Positions 17,059-25,573 of a stretch of 64,000 nt of DNA are shown here, one piece after another (the stretch's first letter is position 1; the number at the start of each line of letters is the position of its first letter). Source of the DNA: CAXMQZ01 sp963707075. Lineage in GTDB: Bacteria > Acidobacteriota > Thermoanaerobaculia > Multivoradales > JAHEKO01. The notes under the pieces were generated by a model, which made no database searches, was not told the origin of the DNA, and was given only the letters and a program-made list of their open reading frames with translations. The DNA lies in NCBI GenBank assembly GCA_963707075.1, contig CAVPOX010000002.1, forward strand, positions 744,001-808,000, read 5' to 3'. The position numbers were made by a program, and so were the translations under genes.

Positions 17059-17954
17059 CCCGCATCGCAGTGTTGGCGGACATCCACGGCAACATGCCGG
17101 CCCTCGAAGCCGTCATCGAGGATATCGCCGGCCAGCAGGTCGACGAGGTGCTGGTGGGAGGTGACCTGGTCGGGCGCGGCCCCCAGGGGAGCCGTGTCAT
17201 CGAGCGCATTCGGGGACAGGGCTGGCCCTCTGTGCGGGGCAATCACGAGGATTACCTGTTGACCTTTCGACGGGGTGAGGTCCCACCCGACTGGCTCGAG
17301 GCCGACCAATGGTCAGCGGCACGGTGGATGGCCGCCGACCTCAGTGATGAGGACGTGCACTACCTCGAGTCGCTCCCCTTCTCCCTGCACAGCCGAGAGC
17401 TGCCGCAAATCCACCTGGTGCATGCCAGCCCGCAATCCAACAGCGACGGCATCGGCCCGTGGACTCCAGCGCGCAAGATGCAACAACACTGGGACTCGAT
17501 TCCCGAATCGACCCTGGTCTGCGCTCACACTCATCGGCCTCTGCATCGAAGATTTGGCGACGGCGATATCGTCAACGTCGGCTCGGTCGGTCTGCCCTTC
17601 AATCGGGATCGCCGAGCCCAATATGCCCTGTTCACCCAGGAAAACGCAGGGCTGAGCTTCGAGTTCCGACAGGTCGAATACGACCTTGGAAAGATCCTGG
17701 ACATCTATGAAAAGTCCGGTTTTCTCGCCGAGGGAGGCGTCACCGCTCAGCTACTGATTCTGGAGCTCGAGAACGCCCAACCCTATCTCGTCCCGTTCCT
17801 GCAATGGGCCGCCACCCTGAACGTACCCGCGACACCGGAACAGATCGGCGGCTTCCGGGACTTCTACGACCCAGACGAGCCCATCGGCTGCTTCTTCGAG
17901 CGACTCGAGCAGCTCTCCGGGAAGGGCAGAATCGGATGGAACTCGAATGGGTGA
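17055..17954 (+). CDS. Metallophosphoesterase (YfcE/DNA-repair-type calcineurin fold)
   Basis: A 299-residue protein with all metal ligands of the calcineurin-like fold: LADIHGN (Asp-x-His), GGDLVGRGP, VRGNHEDY and CAHTHRP, then VNVGSVGLPFN. Length beyond the core (~180 residues) comes from a C-terminal region of ~100 residues of unknown role. It overlaps the dehydratase gene (ATGA) and the SDR gene, so it belongs to the acyl operon. It could hydrolyse a phosphorylated lipid or nucleotide intermediate; this is inference from context, since the fold does not define the substrate. Confidence 0.82.
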   Translation: MTRIAVLADIHGNMPALEAVIEDIAGQQVDEVLVGGDLVGRGPQGSRVIERIRGQGWPSVRGNHEDYLLTFRRGEVPPDWLEADQWSAARWMAADLSDEDVHYLESLPFSLHSRELPQIHLVHASPQSNSDGIGPWTPARKMQQHWDSIPESTLVCAHTHRPLHRRFGDGDIVNVGSVGLPFNRDRRAQYALFTQENAGLSFEFRQVEYDLGKILDIYEKSGFLAEGGVTAQLLILELENAQPYLVPFLQWAATLNVPATPEQIGGFRDFYDPDEPIGCFFERLEQLSGKGRIGWNSNG

Positions 17955-18720
17955 CGAGACCGTTCTGATAACCGGCGCCTCCTCGGGCATCGGCCTCGAG
18001 CTGACCCGTCTGTTCGCCGCCGCGGGATCCGATCTCGTCCTGGTGGCCCGCCGGGAAGAGAGGCTCGCTGCGCTAGCCGACGAGCTCGGCGCGAACGACG
18101 TCACGGTTCGGGTCCTGCCAGCCGATTTGTCGATGCCCACATCCGCCTCGGCCATCTGCGAGATTCTCCTCGGTTCGGGAGTCGATATCGACATTCTGGT
18201 CAACAATGCCGGCTTCGGAGCGCGCGGGGCCGTGGTCGATCTCAGCATCGACCGTCAGATAGAGATGATGCAAGTCAACATGCGAACGCTCACCGAGCTC
18301 ACGAGGCGACTGCTGCCCGGAATGGTGCAACGTGGCTGGGGTGGCATCCTCAATGTCGCATCCACCGCCGCCTTTCAGCCAGGTGGTCCCTATATGGCCG
18401 TCTACTACGCGTCCAAGGCCTATGTGCTCTCCTTTACCGAAGGTCTGGCGGAGGAGTTGGCTGGAACCGGGATCGACGTCACCTGCCTGGCGCCGGGCCC
18501 GACGTCGACAGAGTTCGGTGCCATCGCCGATGTCGACGAGTCGATTCTCTTCAAGGCAGGTACCATGGAGGCCAGTAAGGCCGCCTGGGCGGGCTACCGG
18601 GGGCTACGTCGGGGCAAAACCCTGGTGGTTCCCGGCCTGCGCAACAAGCTGACCACCCTCGCCGTGAGGCTCCTGCCGCGGCCGGCAATTCGCAAAATTG
18701 TCGCCCGCCTGCAACGCTAG
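17947..18720 (+). CDS. SDR family NAD(P)-dependent oxidoreductase
   Basis: Classical SDR of 257 residues with TGASSGIG at ~9-16, VNNAGFG, LNVASTAAF (Ser) and YYASKAYVL (Tyr-Lys). It is in the DltE/YqjQ-like subgroup by the FTEGLAEELAGTGI segment and has a basic, hydrophobic C-terminal tail that could touch membrane. Last gene of the ACP operon, overlapping the phosphoesterase gene by 8 bases. In this setting a 3-ketoacyl reductase role would complete the condensation-reduction-dehydration set; the sequence does not resemble FabG closely enough to prove it. Confidence 0.85.
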   Translation: MGDETVLITGASSGIGLELTRLFAAAGSDLVLVARREERLAALADELGANDVTVRVLPADLSMPTSASAICEILLGSGVDIDILVNNAGFGARGAVVDLSIDRQIEMMQVNMRTLTELTRRLLPGMVQRGWGGILNVASTAAFQPGGPYMAVYYASKAYVLSFTEGLAEELAGTGIDVTCLAPGPTSTEFGAIADVDESILFKAGTMEASKAAWAGYRGLRRGKTLVVPGLRNKLTTLAVRLLPRPAIRKIVARLQR

Positions 18721-18736
18721 CCTGTCGAGCACCGAG

Positions 18737-20281
18737 CTAGATGGAGTCGATCAATGTCGCGCCACCCTGGAGGGCGAGACGCTGCATATAGAGCTTGGTC
18801 CCGATCAGCCCACCCAGCTCCTCACCTCCCCCGGCTCGACCGGGGCCGCCATGCAGGTTTTGCGGAAAAGCCGCGCCGGATCCAGGAGCAGCCGTCGTCA
18901 TCTCCTCTGAGCCGACATAGAGACGACCAGTGAATGAGCCACCATTTAGCAGAAGATCCTTGACCCACTGGTGATCGTCCGAGTAGACAGAGGTGACCAG
19001 GGTACCCCCGGCCAAGCCCACGATCTCCGCGGCATCCGCACTCGAGCCATCGTAAGGGACCAGGGTCGACACCGGTGCGAAGACTTCTCGCTGATGAACG
19101 AGAGGCGCTGCCCGACCGTCGGCGACACGCAGCAGGGTGGGCGCCATGAAGAAACCCTTGCCCTCCGGACTACCGACCCCGTCACATCGCACGCCCGTGC
19201 CCGCGACGATCTTGGCCTCCTCGGCCAGAGCAGCGACTCCGGCGACCGCATCTGCCAGTTGTCGCTGGGTTGCCAGCGGCCCCATGGAAACTCCTTCAAC
19301 TGCAGGGTTACCCGTGACCACGGCCTTCAGGCGCGCAACCAGGGCTTCCTGTACCTCGTCAATCTGCTCCTTCGGGACCAGGATTCGGCGCACCGCGGTA
19401 CATTTCTGGCCCGCCTTCTGGGTGATCTCGTGAACAACCTCGCGCAGAAAGAGCTCGCCTGTGGGCTGATCGAGGCGCGTGTCCGGTCCCCAGACAGCCG
19501 CATTCAGGCTGTCGGCCTCGACATTGAATCGAGCTGCACCCACCCTGTGCTGGACTCTCTGGCGCAGTTTCAGACTGGTCTCCGCCGATCCCGTGAACGC
19601 CACCACATCCTGTGGCCCGAGATGATCCAGCAGATCCCCTGTCGACCCACAGATCATTTGCAGGGCTCCCGCCGGCAGGATCCCGGATGCGGCGACGATT
19701 TCGACCCATCGCGCGGCCACCAAAGCGGTTGCCGAAGCGGGTTTGGTGATCACCGGCATCCCGCCGAGCAGCGCGCAAGCCAGCTTTTCCGCCAATCCCC
19801 ACGCTGGAAAGTTGAAAGCGTTGATATGAACCGCAACACCCTGGCGTGAGACCCAGACGTGATGGCCCAGAAGCTCACCGCTCTTGGACAACAGATACTG
19901 CTCGCCGTCAGTGAGAACCTGACGATCGCCGAGCCCTTTCGCCTGGTGGGCATAGAAGGCCAGGGCACCTCCGGCCCCATCAACATCGAAGGAACCGTCG
20001 GGTTTCGTGGTGCCATTGTTCTCGCGAGACAGATCCAGCAGCTCCTCGCGATGTTCGCGAAGGACCGTTGAGACGCCCTTCAACAAACTTCCTCGCTGGG
20101 CGAAGGTCATCGCTCTGAGAGCCGCACCGCCGGTGGCGGCGAACCGCAGGATCTCGAGGCTATCCAATCCCTGGCTGGAGACTCGGCCGATCTCTTCTTC
20201 GGTCGAAGGATTCATCAGCGGCACGAATCCGTCCAGGGCCTCGTGCCAGCTCCCCCCGACATAACTCTTCAGGGTCTTCAT
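18737..20281 (-). CDS. Aldehyde dehydrogenase of the PaaZ/BoxD type
   Basis: A 514-residue enzyme matching the aldehyde dehydrogenase part of PaaZ and the stand-alone BoxD (3,4-dehydroadipyl-CoA semialdehyde dehydrogenase) of aerobic benzoyl-CoA degradation. Seen motifs: INAFNFPAWGLAEK, FTGSAETSLKLR, NVEADSLNAAVWGPD (Glu) and QKAGQKCTAVRRI (Cys). It ends where the dehydrogenase domain ends, with no MaoC hydratase domain, unlike PaaZ. No other benzoate or phenylacetate genes are in the window, so the pathway assignment is tentative. It is followed upstream by the PilZ gene on the same strand. Confidence 0.85.
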   Translation of the reverse strand: MKTLKSYVGGSWHEALDGFVPLMNPSTEEEIGRVSSQGLDSLEILRFAATGGAALRAMTFAQRGSLLKGVSTVLREHREELLDLSRENNGTTKPDGSFDVDGAGGALAFYAHQAKGLGDRQVLTDGEQYLLSKSGELLGHHVWVSRQGVAVHINAFNFPAWGLAEKLACALLGGMPVITKPASATALVAARWVEIVAASGILPAGALQMICGSTGDLLDHLGPQDVVAFTGSAETSLKLRQRVQHRVGAARFNVEADSLNAAVWGPDTRLDQPTGELFLREVVHEITQKAGQKCTAVRRILVPKEQIDEVQEALVARLKAVVTGNPAVEGVSMGPLATQRQLADAVAGVAALAEEAKIVAGTGVRCDGVGSPEGKGFFMAPTLLRVADGRAAPLVHQREVFAPVSTLVPYDGSSADAAEIVGLAGGTLVTSVYSDDHQWVKDLLLNGGSFTGRLYVGSEEMTTAAPGSGAAFPQNLHGGPGRAGGGEELGGLIGTKLYMQRLALQGGATLIDSI

Positions 20282-20288
20282 GTCGGGC

Positions 20289-21005
20289 CTACCCCTTCCC
20301 GTCGCCGTCGGGGACGGCTTCCTCGCCGGCCTTCTTCAACTCGGTACGGATGAACTTCTCCAGCTTCTCTTTCTGCTCGGGCGCAGTCTCCAGGAACTCC
20401 ACGCCCATGCGATAACTCAGGTCCCCTTCGTGCAGGTCGATCTCTGCCATGTAGATGATGCGCGCCAGCGAGGTGAACTTCAGGCGCCCGAGTCGCATCT
20501 CCAACTCCAGCGCAGTCTCGGGCTTGAGCGCCACATCGGCCTCGATCATCATGCCCGAGATACTGATCTCCCTCACTTCGAATTCGGAGTCCGACTCGAG
20601 TACCACCTGGTCGACCGACTCCATCTTGAACCGACCCGAGATCCGACGCTTCGGACTCAGAACGATGTTCTTCTCCATGAACACGAGCAACTCCTCGGCC
20701 TTGTCCGTCAGCACCTCGTCGAAGGCTATGCCCGCGTCATAGACCGGCACGATATCGCCCGATTCCTGTCGTTCGGTGCCCGACATGCGGCACCACCTCA
20801 CCGATCCGCTCAAGTCGACAGCATCGGCAAAGCCACCGAGTCGAAAGCGATACTTGCGACCGATGCTCAGCTGCGACTGCGTCCGCACCGCCAGTCCGCC
20901 GAGGCTTATGTTCAGCACGCTGGCTTCGACCGAATAGGAGAAATTGCCGCGCACATCGTCGGCGGAGAACCGATCATGTTGTCTTCTGTTGTCGTCTTTG
21001 GTCAT
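20289..21005 (-). CDS. Tandem PilZ-domain protein
   Basis: A 238-residue cytoplasmic protein with two PilZ-like domains. The first has RRQHDRF near residue 6 and NISLGG near 29; the second has KRRISGRF near 125 and EISISGMM near 148. These match the RxxxR and (D/N)xSxxG cyclic-di-GMP contacts, the second copy being less canonical. Start at 21005 gives a typical PilZ opening; the longer frame to 21092 lacks support. Divergent from the DUF4388-TonB gene across a 190-base regulatory gap, so the two may share control and signalling. It is a receptor/effector candidate with unknown output. Confidence 0.85.
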   Translation of the reverse strand: MTKDDNRRQHDRFSADDVRGNFSYSVEASVLNISLGGLAVRTQSQLSIGRKYRFRLGGFADAVDLSGSVRWCRMSGTERQESGDIVPVYDAGIAFDEVLTDKAEELLVFMEKNIVLSPKRRISGRFKMESVDQVVLESDSEFEVREISISGMMIEADVALKPETALELEMRLGRLKFTSLARIIYMAEIDLHEGDLSYRMGVEFLETAPEQKEKLEKFIRTELKKAGEEAVPDGDGKG

Positions 21006-21075
21006 TTGAGGTGCCCAAGTGTATATCCACCTGTCTATACGTGGGAAATCTTGACAGAGAAAAGATTCTGGCGAG

Positions 21076-21091
21076 TGTGTCACATGCCACA
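21076..21091. promoter_or_regulatory. CRP/FNR-like palindrome
   Basis: TGTGT-CACATG-CCACA, one mismatch per half from TGTGA-N6-TCACA, in the gap between the PilZ and DUF4388 genes. A second small inverted repeat, GTATA at 21021-21025 and TATAC at 21036-21040, lies closer to the PilZ start. Either could be an operator. The rest of the 190-base gap shows nothing clear. Confidence 0.3.
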
Positions 21092-21195
21092 TTCAAGCGG
21101 CAGATCCGTCCGTAGAATGGATCCTGACAACTGCTCCGTCGCCACGGGATTTCAGGACTGGGGCAGCCCTGATCTACGGATCGGACCTCTAGACG

Positions 21196-22809
21196 ATGAG
21201 CATAACCGGCAACCTGAAGACGCTCGAATTCGCGGAGCTTCTGCAATGGCTGGCGCAGGGCCAGAAGACCGGCGCCCTGGTGATCCAGAACGGTCACACC
21301 GAAAAGCGCATCTATTTCAGCGAAGGCAAGATCATCTCCTCCGAATCGAACAACCCCGAGGAGCACCTCGGCAGCTTCATGGTGCGCGAAGGCTTGATCG
21401 ATGAAGCGACACTTGCGCGAGCCGTGAAGCTTCAGGAGTCTACCCAGATCCTCCTGGGTAAAGTCCTGGTGACTCTCGGAACAATCACCGAAGAAGAGCT
21501 CCACCATATTCTGCGCAAGAAGACCGAGGAAAGCCTCTACAAGCTCTTCGCCTGGACCGAGGGAGACTTTCGATTCGTCCCCGACGATCTACCCAGATTA
21601 CCGATGGTCCCGCTGGAGATCGACGTCACCAACGTGGTGCTCGAAGGTGCCAAACGCTTCGACGAGGCCCGTCGCGACGCCCAGCTGGGCACCGGAGAGT
21701 ACGGCACTCAGATCGACGAGGTGCTGAGCTCTGAGATCTTTCAGGGTATCGAGATCAGCGACAGTGGTCCGGTCCTCGAAGATCTGCCATCGGGTAAACA
21801 CGAGGCCCTGTCTCTCCCGGCCACACCCGCGGCGAGCGAAGAGGAGCGTCCCTCGACCGAGATCCGCGGGTACTACTCGGGCAGGAGACCAAAGGCCACC
21901 AAGATGCCGATGGTGGCTGCCACTGCAGCCCTGGCTGCCATTGGCATCGGCGTTCTCGCCTACTTCATCATGCGACCTGAGCCAGCAGCAGACGCCGCCA
22001 GCCTGGCCATCGTGCCGCCCATCGAACGGGCCGAGTCGGTCAACGACTCCGAGTTGTTTCGCGGCCTCGAACCTGCGGCAGAAGGCAACGATGTCGTCCC
22101 GGCCTCGGCCGAACCCGAGCCCCCGCGAGGCGCGAACGCTGCCGCGCCCCGGAACGATCGGCTCCAGGCCCGCTACGAGGCCGAATTGGCGGCGCTCAAA
22201 AAGCAGTTGGAACAGGCCCAGGTGGCGGCCGCCGAGCGCGATGACGCCATGGACCGACTCGCCGAGCTCGAAGAGCAGGTCGCACAGACTCGGGAAGAGC
22301 CTCCACTGCAGTATGGCAGCGGTCAAAATGGCGAGCCCTCCCTTTCGGCTGGAGGTGACGAAGCGCCTCCGCTGGGCAGCCCTCTGCCGACAACCGCTGC
22401 CGATCGTGAGGCCGGCACTGATTTCGCTACCGAAATGGTCGAGTCGACTCCCGATCCGATCCTGCCAGAGGCCGCAGCTCCTCCACCCTCGACACAGGTA
22501 CCGGTCGAAGAGGCTTCGATGATCGAGCAGGCCCAGACCCAGATCACTCCACCGACCTTGCTGACTCGACCCAAGCCACGCTACCCAGTGGCGGCGATGC
22601 GGTTGCGTAAGGAGGCCGTCGTCACCCTCCGCCTTTTGATCGATCCGAATGGCAAGGTGATCGATGTCGAGCGGGTCGGTCCCGAGGCGGGAATGGGGTT
22701 CGACAGGGCCGCCGTCACCGCTGCCCTGGCTACCAGATGGCAACCTGCCACTGAGGACGGAGAGCCCATCGAGATGTGGACGGAGATGCGGATCGCCTTC
22801 AAACCTTGA
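21196..22809 (+). CDS. DUF4388 - membrane helix - coiled coil - TonB C-terminal chimera
   Basis: A 537-residue protein with an unusual order of parts. Residues 1-~150 are a DUF4388 domain (SITGNLKTLEFAELLQWL, KTGALVI, RIYFSEGKIISSES) with the usual YKLFAWTEGDF end. A linker leads to one membrane helix at ~238-259. Beyond it lie a low-complexity acidic/proline region, a coiled coil at ~320-367, and from ~450 a TonB C-terminal domain (PRYPVAAMRLRKEAVVTLRL...GFDRAAVTAAL). The N-terminus would be cytoplasmic and the TonB domain periplasmic. DUF4388 is common in deltaproteobacterial and acidobacterial signalling proteins; fusion to TonB is not something I know as a standard architecture. Confidence 0.85.
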   Translation: MSITGNLKTLEFAELLQWLAQGQKTGALVIQNGHTEKRIYFSEGKIISSESNNPEEHLGSFMVREGLIDEATLARAVKLQESTQILLGKVLVTLGTITEEELHHILRKKTEESLYKLFAWTEGDFRFVPDDLPRLPMVPLEIDVTNVVLEGAKRFDEARRDAQLGTGEYGTQIDEVLSSEIFQGIEISDSGPVLEDLPSGKHEALSLPATPAASEEERPSTEIRGYYSGRRPKATKMPMVAATAALAAIGIGVLAYFIMRPEPAADAASLAIVPPIERAESVNDSELFRGLEPAAEGNDVVPASAEPEPPRGANAAAPRNDRLQARYEAELAALKKQLEQAQVAAAERDDAMDRLAELEEQVAQTREEPPLQYGSGQNGEPSLSAGGDEAPPLGSPLPTTAADREAGTDFATEMVESTPDPILPEAAAPPPSTQVPVEEASMIEQAQTQITPPTLLTRPKPRYPVAAMRLRKEAVVTLRLLIDPNGKVIDVERVGPEAGMGFDRAAVTAALATRWQPATEDGEPIEMWTEMRIAFKP

Positions 22810-22821
22810 GCGACCGTCGCG

Positions 22822-23577
22822 CTATCCTGAGAACCAGAGCTTCAATGCAAAGAAAATCATGGTCACGCTGACTACGCCGCGTACCCAGCGGTGACCCTTG
22901 AGAACTGTGAGGCGGGCTCCAGCGACCCCGCCGAGGCTCGTCCCTGCCGCCAGTGCCAGACCCATCAGCCAGTCGACCCGACCGTTGAGCGCGAACAGCG
23001 CCAGTGACAGGGCCGTGAAGCAAAGAACTGTCAATACTTTGACGGCGTTGCCTCTTACCAGATCGAGTCCTGCAGCCGTCGTCGCAGCCAGGATCAGAAA
23101 ACCGACTCCCGCCTGCACGAATCCGCCGTAGATCCCGATCAGAAAGAATGCGGCGCCAACCGCGAGGAGTCTGGGAGTCGAAGGTGTCTGCGGGTCACTG
23201 CCGTCACCGGCAGCAGCCTTCGTGCTCTTCGACCACAACGTCCACAGCGACAAGGACACCATCAGCAGTGCGAGGATTCTCTTGAATGCCTGATCACTGA
23301 CCACCAGCGCCAGCCACACTCCGAGGGCCGCCCCTGGTATCGAAGGCAGGGCCGCCCATAGGACCGACCTCCAATCCAACACACCCTCGCGTTGGAAGGT
23401 CCCGACAGCCGCGACGTTCTGCAGGAGAATACCGACGCGATTGGTGCCATTGGCAACACTGGGCGGCAGCCCCAGGAACATCAGAATGGGCAGGGTAAGA
23501 AAGGAGCCGCCACCGGCGATCACATTGAGCACCCCGGCGATCACACCGGCAACCAGAAGCAGCAGGTAACCTGCCAT
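22822..23577 (-). CDS. TauE/SafE-family membrane exporter
   Basis: A 251-residue membrane protein with about eight hydrophobic segments. It opens with GVIAGVLNVIAGGGSFLTLPIL and NGTNRVGILLQNVAAV, the first conserved repeat of the TauE/SafE (DUF81) family, and repeats the pattern at GGFVQAGVGFLILA. Family members are thought to export sulfite, sulfoacetate or related anions; the real substrate is unknown. It begins 10 bases after the alkyltransferase-like gene and is probably in one transcript with it and the nucleoside transporter. Confidence 0.88.
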   Translation of the reverse strand: MAGYLLLLVAGVIAGVLNVIAGGGSFLTLPILMFLGLPPSVANGTNRVGILLQNVAAVGTFQREGVLDWRSVLWAALPSIPGAALGVWLALVVSDQAFKRILALLMVSLSLWTLWSKSTKAAAGDGSDPQTPSTPRLLAVGAAFFLIGIYGGFVQAGVGFLILAATTAAGLDLVRGNAVKVLTVLCFTALSLALFALNGRVDWLMGLALAAGTSLGGVAGARLTVLKGHRWVRGVVSVTMIFFALKLWFSG

Positions 23578-23587
23578 GGACGCGAGT

Positions 23588-23932
23588 CTAGCGCGAGCGC
23601 GAGACCTTCAGGGCTGGCTCCCAGCGATCGCGGCTCAGATCGACCCGACCGGCGGCGTCGAAACGTATCCCTTCTTCTTCGAGCAGGTGCCTCTGGAAGT
23701 TCTCCCAGCCGCGTTCGGACCTGGGACTGACCTCGCCCCGAGCATTGATGACCCGATGCCACGGTACCTCGCTCTCCGCCGGGAGTGCGTGCAGCGCGTA
23801 GCCCACTTGCCTGGCGTGTCCGGGCAGCCCGGCAATGGCGGCCACCTGACCGTAGGTAGCGACCCGACCCAGCGGAATCTCGCGCACCACAGCGTAGATC
23901 CGCCGATAGCGATCACTCACCTGCCGCTCCAT
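23588..23932 (-). CDS. Alkyltransferase-like protein (ATL), MGMT family without active Cys
   Basis: A 114-residue protein of the MGMT DNA-binding domain family. The helix-turn-helix region IPLGRVATYGQVAAIAG and the GYALHALP arginine-finger area are kept, but the active site, PCHRV in alkyltransferases, reads PWHRV. Trp at this position is the hallmark of the ATL proteins, which bind O6-alkylguanine and hand the lesion to nucleotide excision repair instead of removing the alkyl group. Length is normal for ATL. Start ATG at 23932 lies 10 bases after the nucleoside transporter gene. The C-terminus carries SRDRWEP, typical of the family. Confidence 0.9.
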   Translation of the reverse strand: MERQVSDRYRRIYAVVREIPLGRVATYGQVAAIAGLPGHARQVGYALHALPAESEVPWHRVINARGEVSPRSERGWENFQRHLLEEEGIRFDAAGRVDLSRDRWEPALKVSRSR

Positions 23933-23942
23933 GTCCGCCTCG

Positions 23943-25565
23943 TTAAAGCAGGATTCCCGCGATCGTCGCAGTCATCCAGGAGGCCAGGGCACCTCCGAAC
24001 ATCGCCTTCAGCCCGACCTTTGCCAGATCAGACCTTCGGCCCGGGGCGAGGGCACTGATGCCCCCTATCTGGATGCCAATCGAGGAAAAATTGGCAAACC
24101 CACAGAGCGCGAAGGTGGCAATGGTCGTCGCCCGCTCACTGATGATCCCTTCCTGCATGTAACCACCCAAGGTGGCGTAGGCCACGAACTCGTTGAGCGA
24201 GAGCTTGACACCCAGCAGGTTGCCGACTCGCGCGGCATCGGCCCAGGGGACTCCCATCAGCCAGGCCAGCGGTCGCAAAGCGGTGCCAAACAGAGTTTGC
24301 AGGGAGCCCGGAAAATAACCCTGAAACTCGGCGGTGACCGGCGACATCCCACTGGCGGCATAGGCCACATACTCGCCCCCAAGCAACTTGCCGTCGATCA
24401 AACCATCGAAGAAGCGCAAGATCACGTCCACCACCGCTATGAGCGCGATGAATCCAATGAGCATGGCGCCGATGTTCAGAGCCAGTTTCAGGCCATCCGA
24501 GATGCCACCGGTCGCGGCCTCGATCGCATTGCCGCCGACATCGATATCCGGCAACTTGACATCGCCGGCGGTCTGGGAGTGTTCCAGCTCCGGAAAGATG
24601 ATCTTGCCCATCACCAGTGCTGCCGGCGCCGACATGACGCTGGCCGCGATGAGGTTCCCAGCCGGTACGCCAAAGGCGATGAACCCGGCGAGCACCCCAC
24701 CGGCAATCGTGGCAAAACCACCCACCATGATGGTACATAGCTCGGACCGGGTCATGCCATCCAGGAAGGGTCGCACCAGAAGCGGTGCCTCGGTCTGGCC
24801 GACGAATATATTCGCGGTACAGGAAAGGGTCTCGGCGCCGCTGGTGCCGATCGTCCAGCGCATGAAGCGGGACAGCGACTCGATGACCTTCTGCATGATT
24901 CCCAGGTAGTAGAGGACCGCCATGAATCCGCCGAAGAAGATGATGGTGGGCAGGACCTTGAAAGCAAACATGGCACCGAATCCCGGCCACCCGGTCTCGG
25001 CATTGGGAAAGTTGTACTCGATGGTGGCAAGGTTGCCAAAGAGGAACCTGGCGCCATAGTCCGACAGATTGAGGAAACCTGTGACCCTGCTGCTGAAAAC
25101 CTCGAAGATCTGCTGACCATAGATCTGGGCAGCAATCAGCCAACTGACCCCGAGCAGAAAGAAGGAGGCGATGAGAAATCGCTGTGCAGAGGCAGCAAAT
25201 CGCAACCAGGAATTCAGGATTGCCACGAGCAACACCACGATGGCACCCGCGCCAAGCCAGGTGGGGGGCAACTGCGAGAGAACGCCGCCCAGCAACAGGC
25301 TGGCGCTCAGGATCAGAATGGAATGGAGCCAGTTGCGGGAGCCGTCTTCTCCGGGTCTTTCCAGATTGTAGAGGACGATCAACCCGGTCAGAATCGCCAT
25401 CCCGACGAAGCTCCACAGATCTTGCCGCAGAATGATCAGGGCCAGGACGAACTGCAGGCCAATGCCCCAGAAGATGATCCGCAGGCTGACCTGTTTGCGA
25501 TGGTAGGACATCGACCAGGCGAGACCGAGAAGTACCAGCAGGCCCAGAATGCTGACGAAATTCAT
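23943..25565 (-). CDS. CNT-family nucleoside transporter (NupC-like), long form
   Basis: A 540-residue membrane transporter. The C-terminal ~330 residues match concentrative nucleoside transporters: FFGGFMAVLYYLGIMQ, GTSGAETLSCTANIFVGQTEAPLLVRPFL, MTRSELCTIMVGGFATIAGGVLAGFI and FALCGFANFSSIGIQIGG. It is ~130 residues longer than E. coli NupC because of extra N-terminal helices and a loop. It would import nucleosides with H+ or Na+. A TAGACT hexamer sits eight bases before the ATG without a Shine-Dalgarno site. Divergent from the M14 peptidase gene. Confidence 0.9.
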   Translation of the reverse strand: MNFVSILGLLVLLGLAWSMSYHRKQVSLRIIFWGIGLQFVLALIILRQDLWSFVGMAILTGLIVLYNLERPGEDGSRNWLHSILILSASLLLGGVLSQLPPTWLGAGAIVVLLVAILNSWLRFAASAQRFLIASFFLLGVSWLIAAQIYGQQIFEVFSSRVTGFLNLSDYGARFLFGNLATIEYNFPNAETGWPGFGAMFAFKVLPTIIFFGGFMAVLYYLGIMQKVIESLSRFMRWTIGTSGAETLSCTANIFVGQTEAPLLVRPFLDGMTRSELCTIMVGGFATIAGGVLAGFIAFGVPAGNLIAASVMSAPAALVMGKIIFPELEHSQTAGDVKLPDIDVGGNAIEAATGGISDGLKLALNIGAMLIGFIALIAVVDVILRFFDGLIDGKLLGGEYVAYAASGMSPVTAEFQGYFPGSLQTLFGTALRPLAWLMGVPWADAARVGNLLGVKLSLNEFVAYATLGGYMQEGIISERATTIATFALCGFANFSSIGIQIGGISALAPGRRSDLAKVGLKAMFGGALASWMTATIAGILL

Positions 25566-25573
25566 GCAACGGG

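Noticed and set aside
18737..20281. Bifunctional PaaZ (dehydrogenase plus hydratase)
   Set aside because: The protein ends after the aldehyde dehydrogenase domain; no MaoC-like hydratase follows.
21598..22743. Minus-strand open frame of 381 codons
   Set aside because: Antisense to the DUF4388-TonB gene and built of low-complexity sequence; judged a shadow.
23577..23590. TAGACT seven bases before the TauE-type gene as a leaderless promoter
   Set aside because: Its TAG is the stop codon of the ATL gene, so the match may be coincidental; not counted in the promoter pattern.
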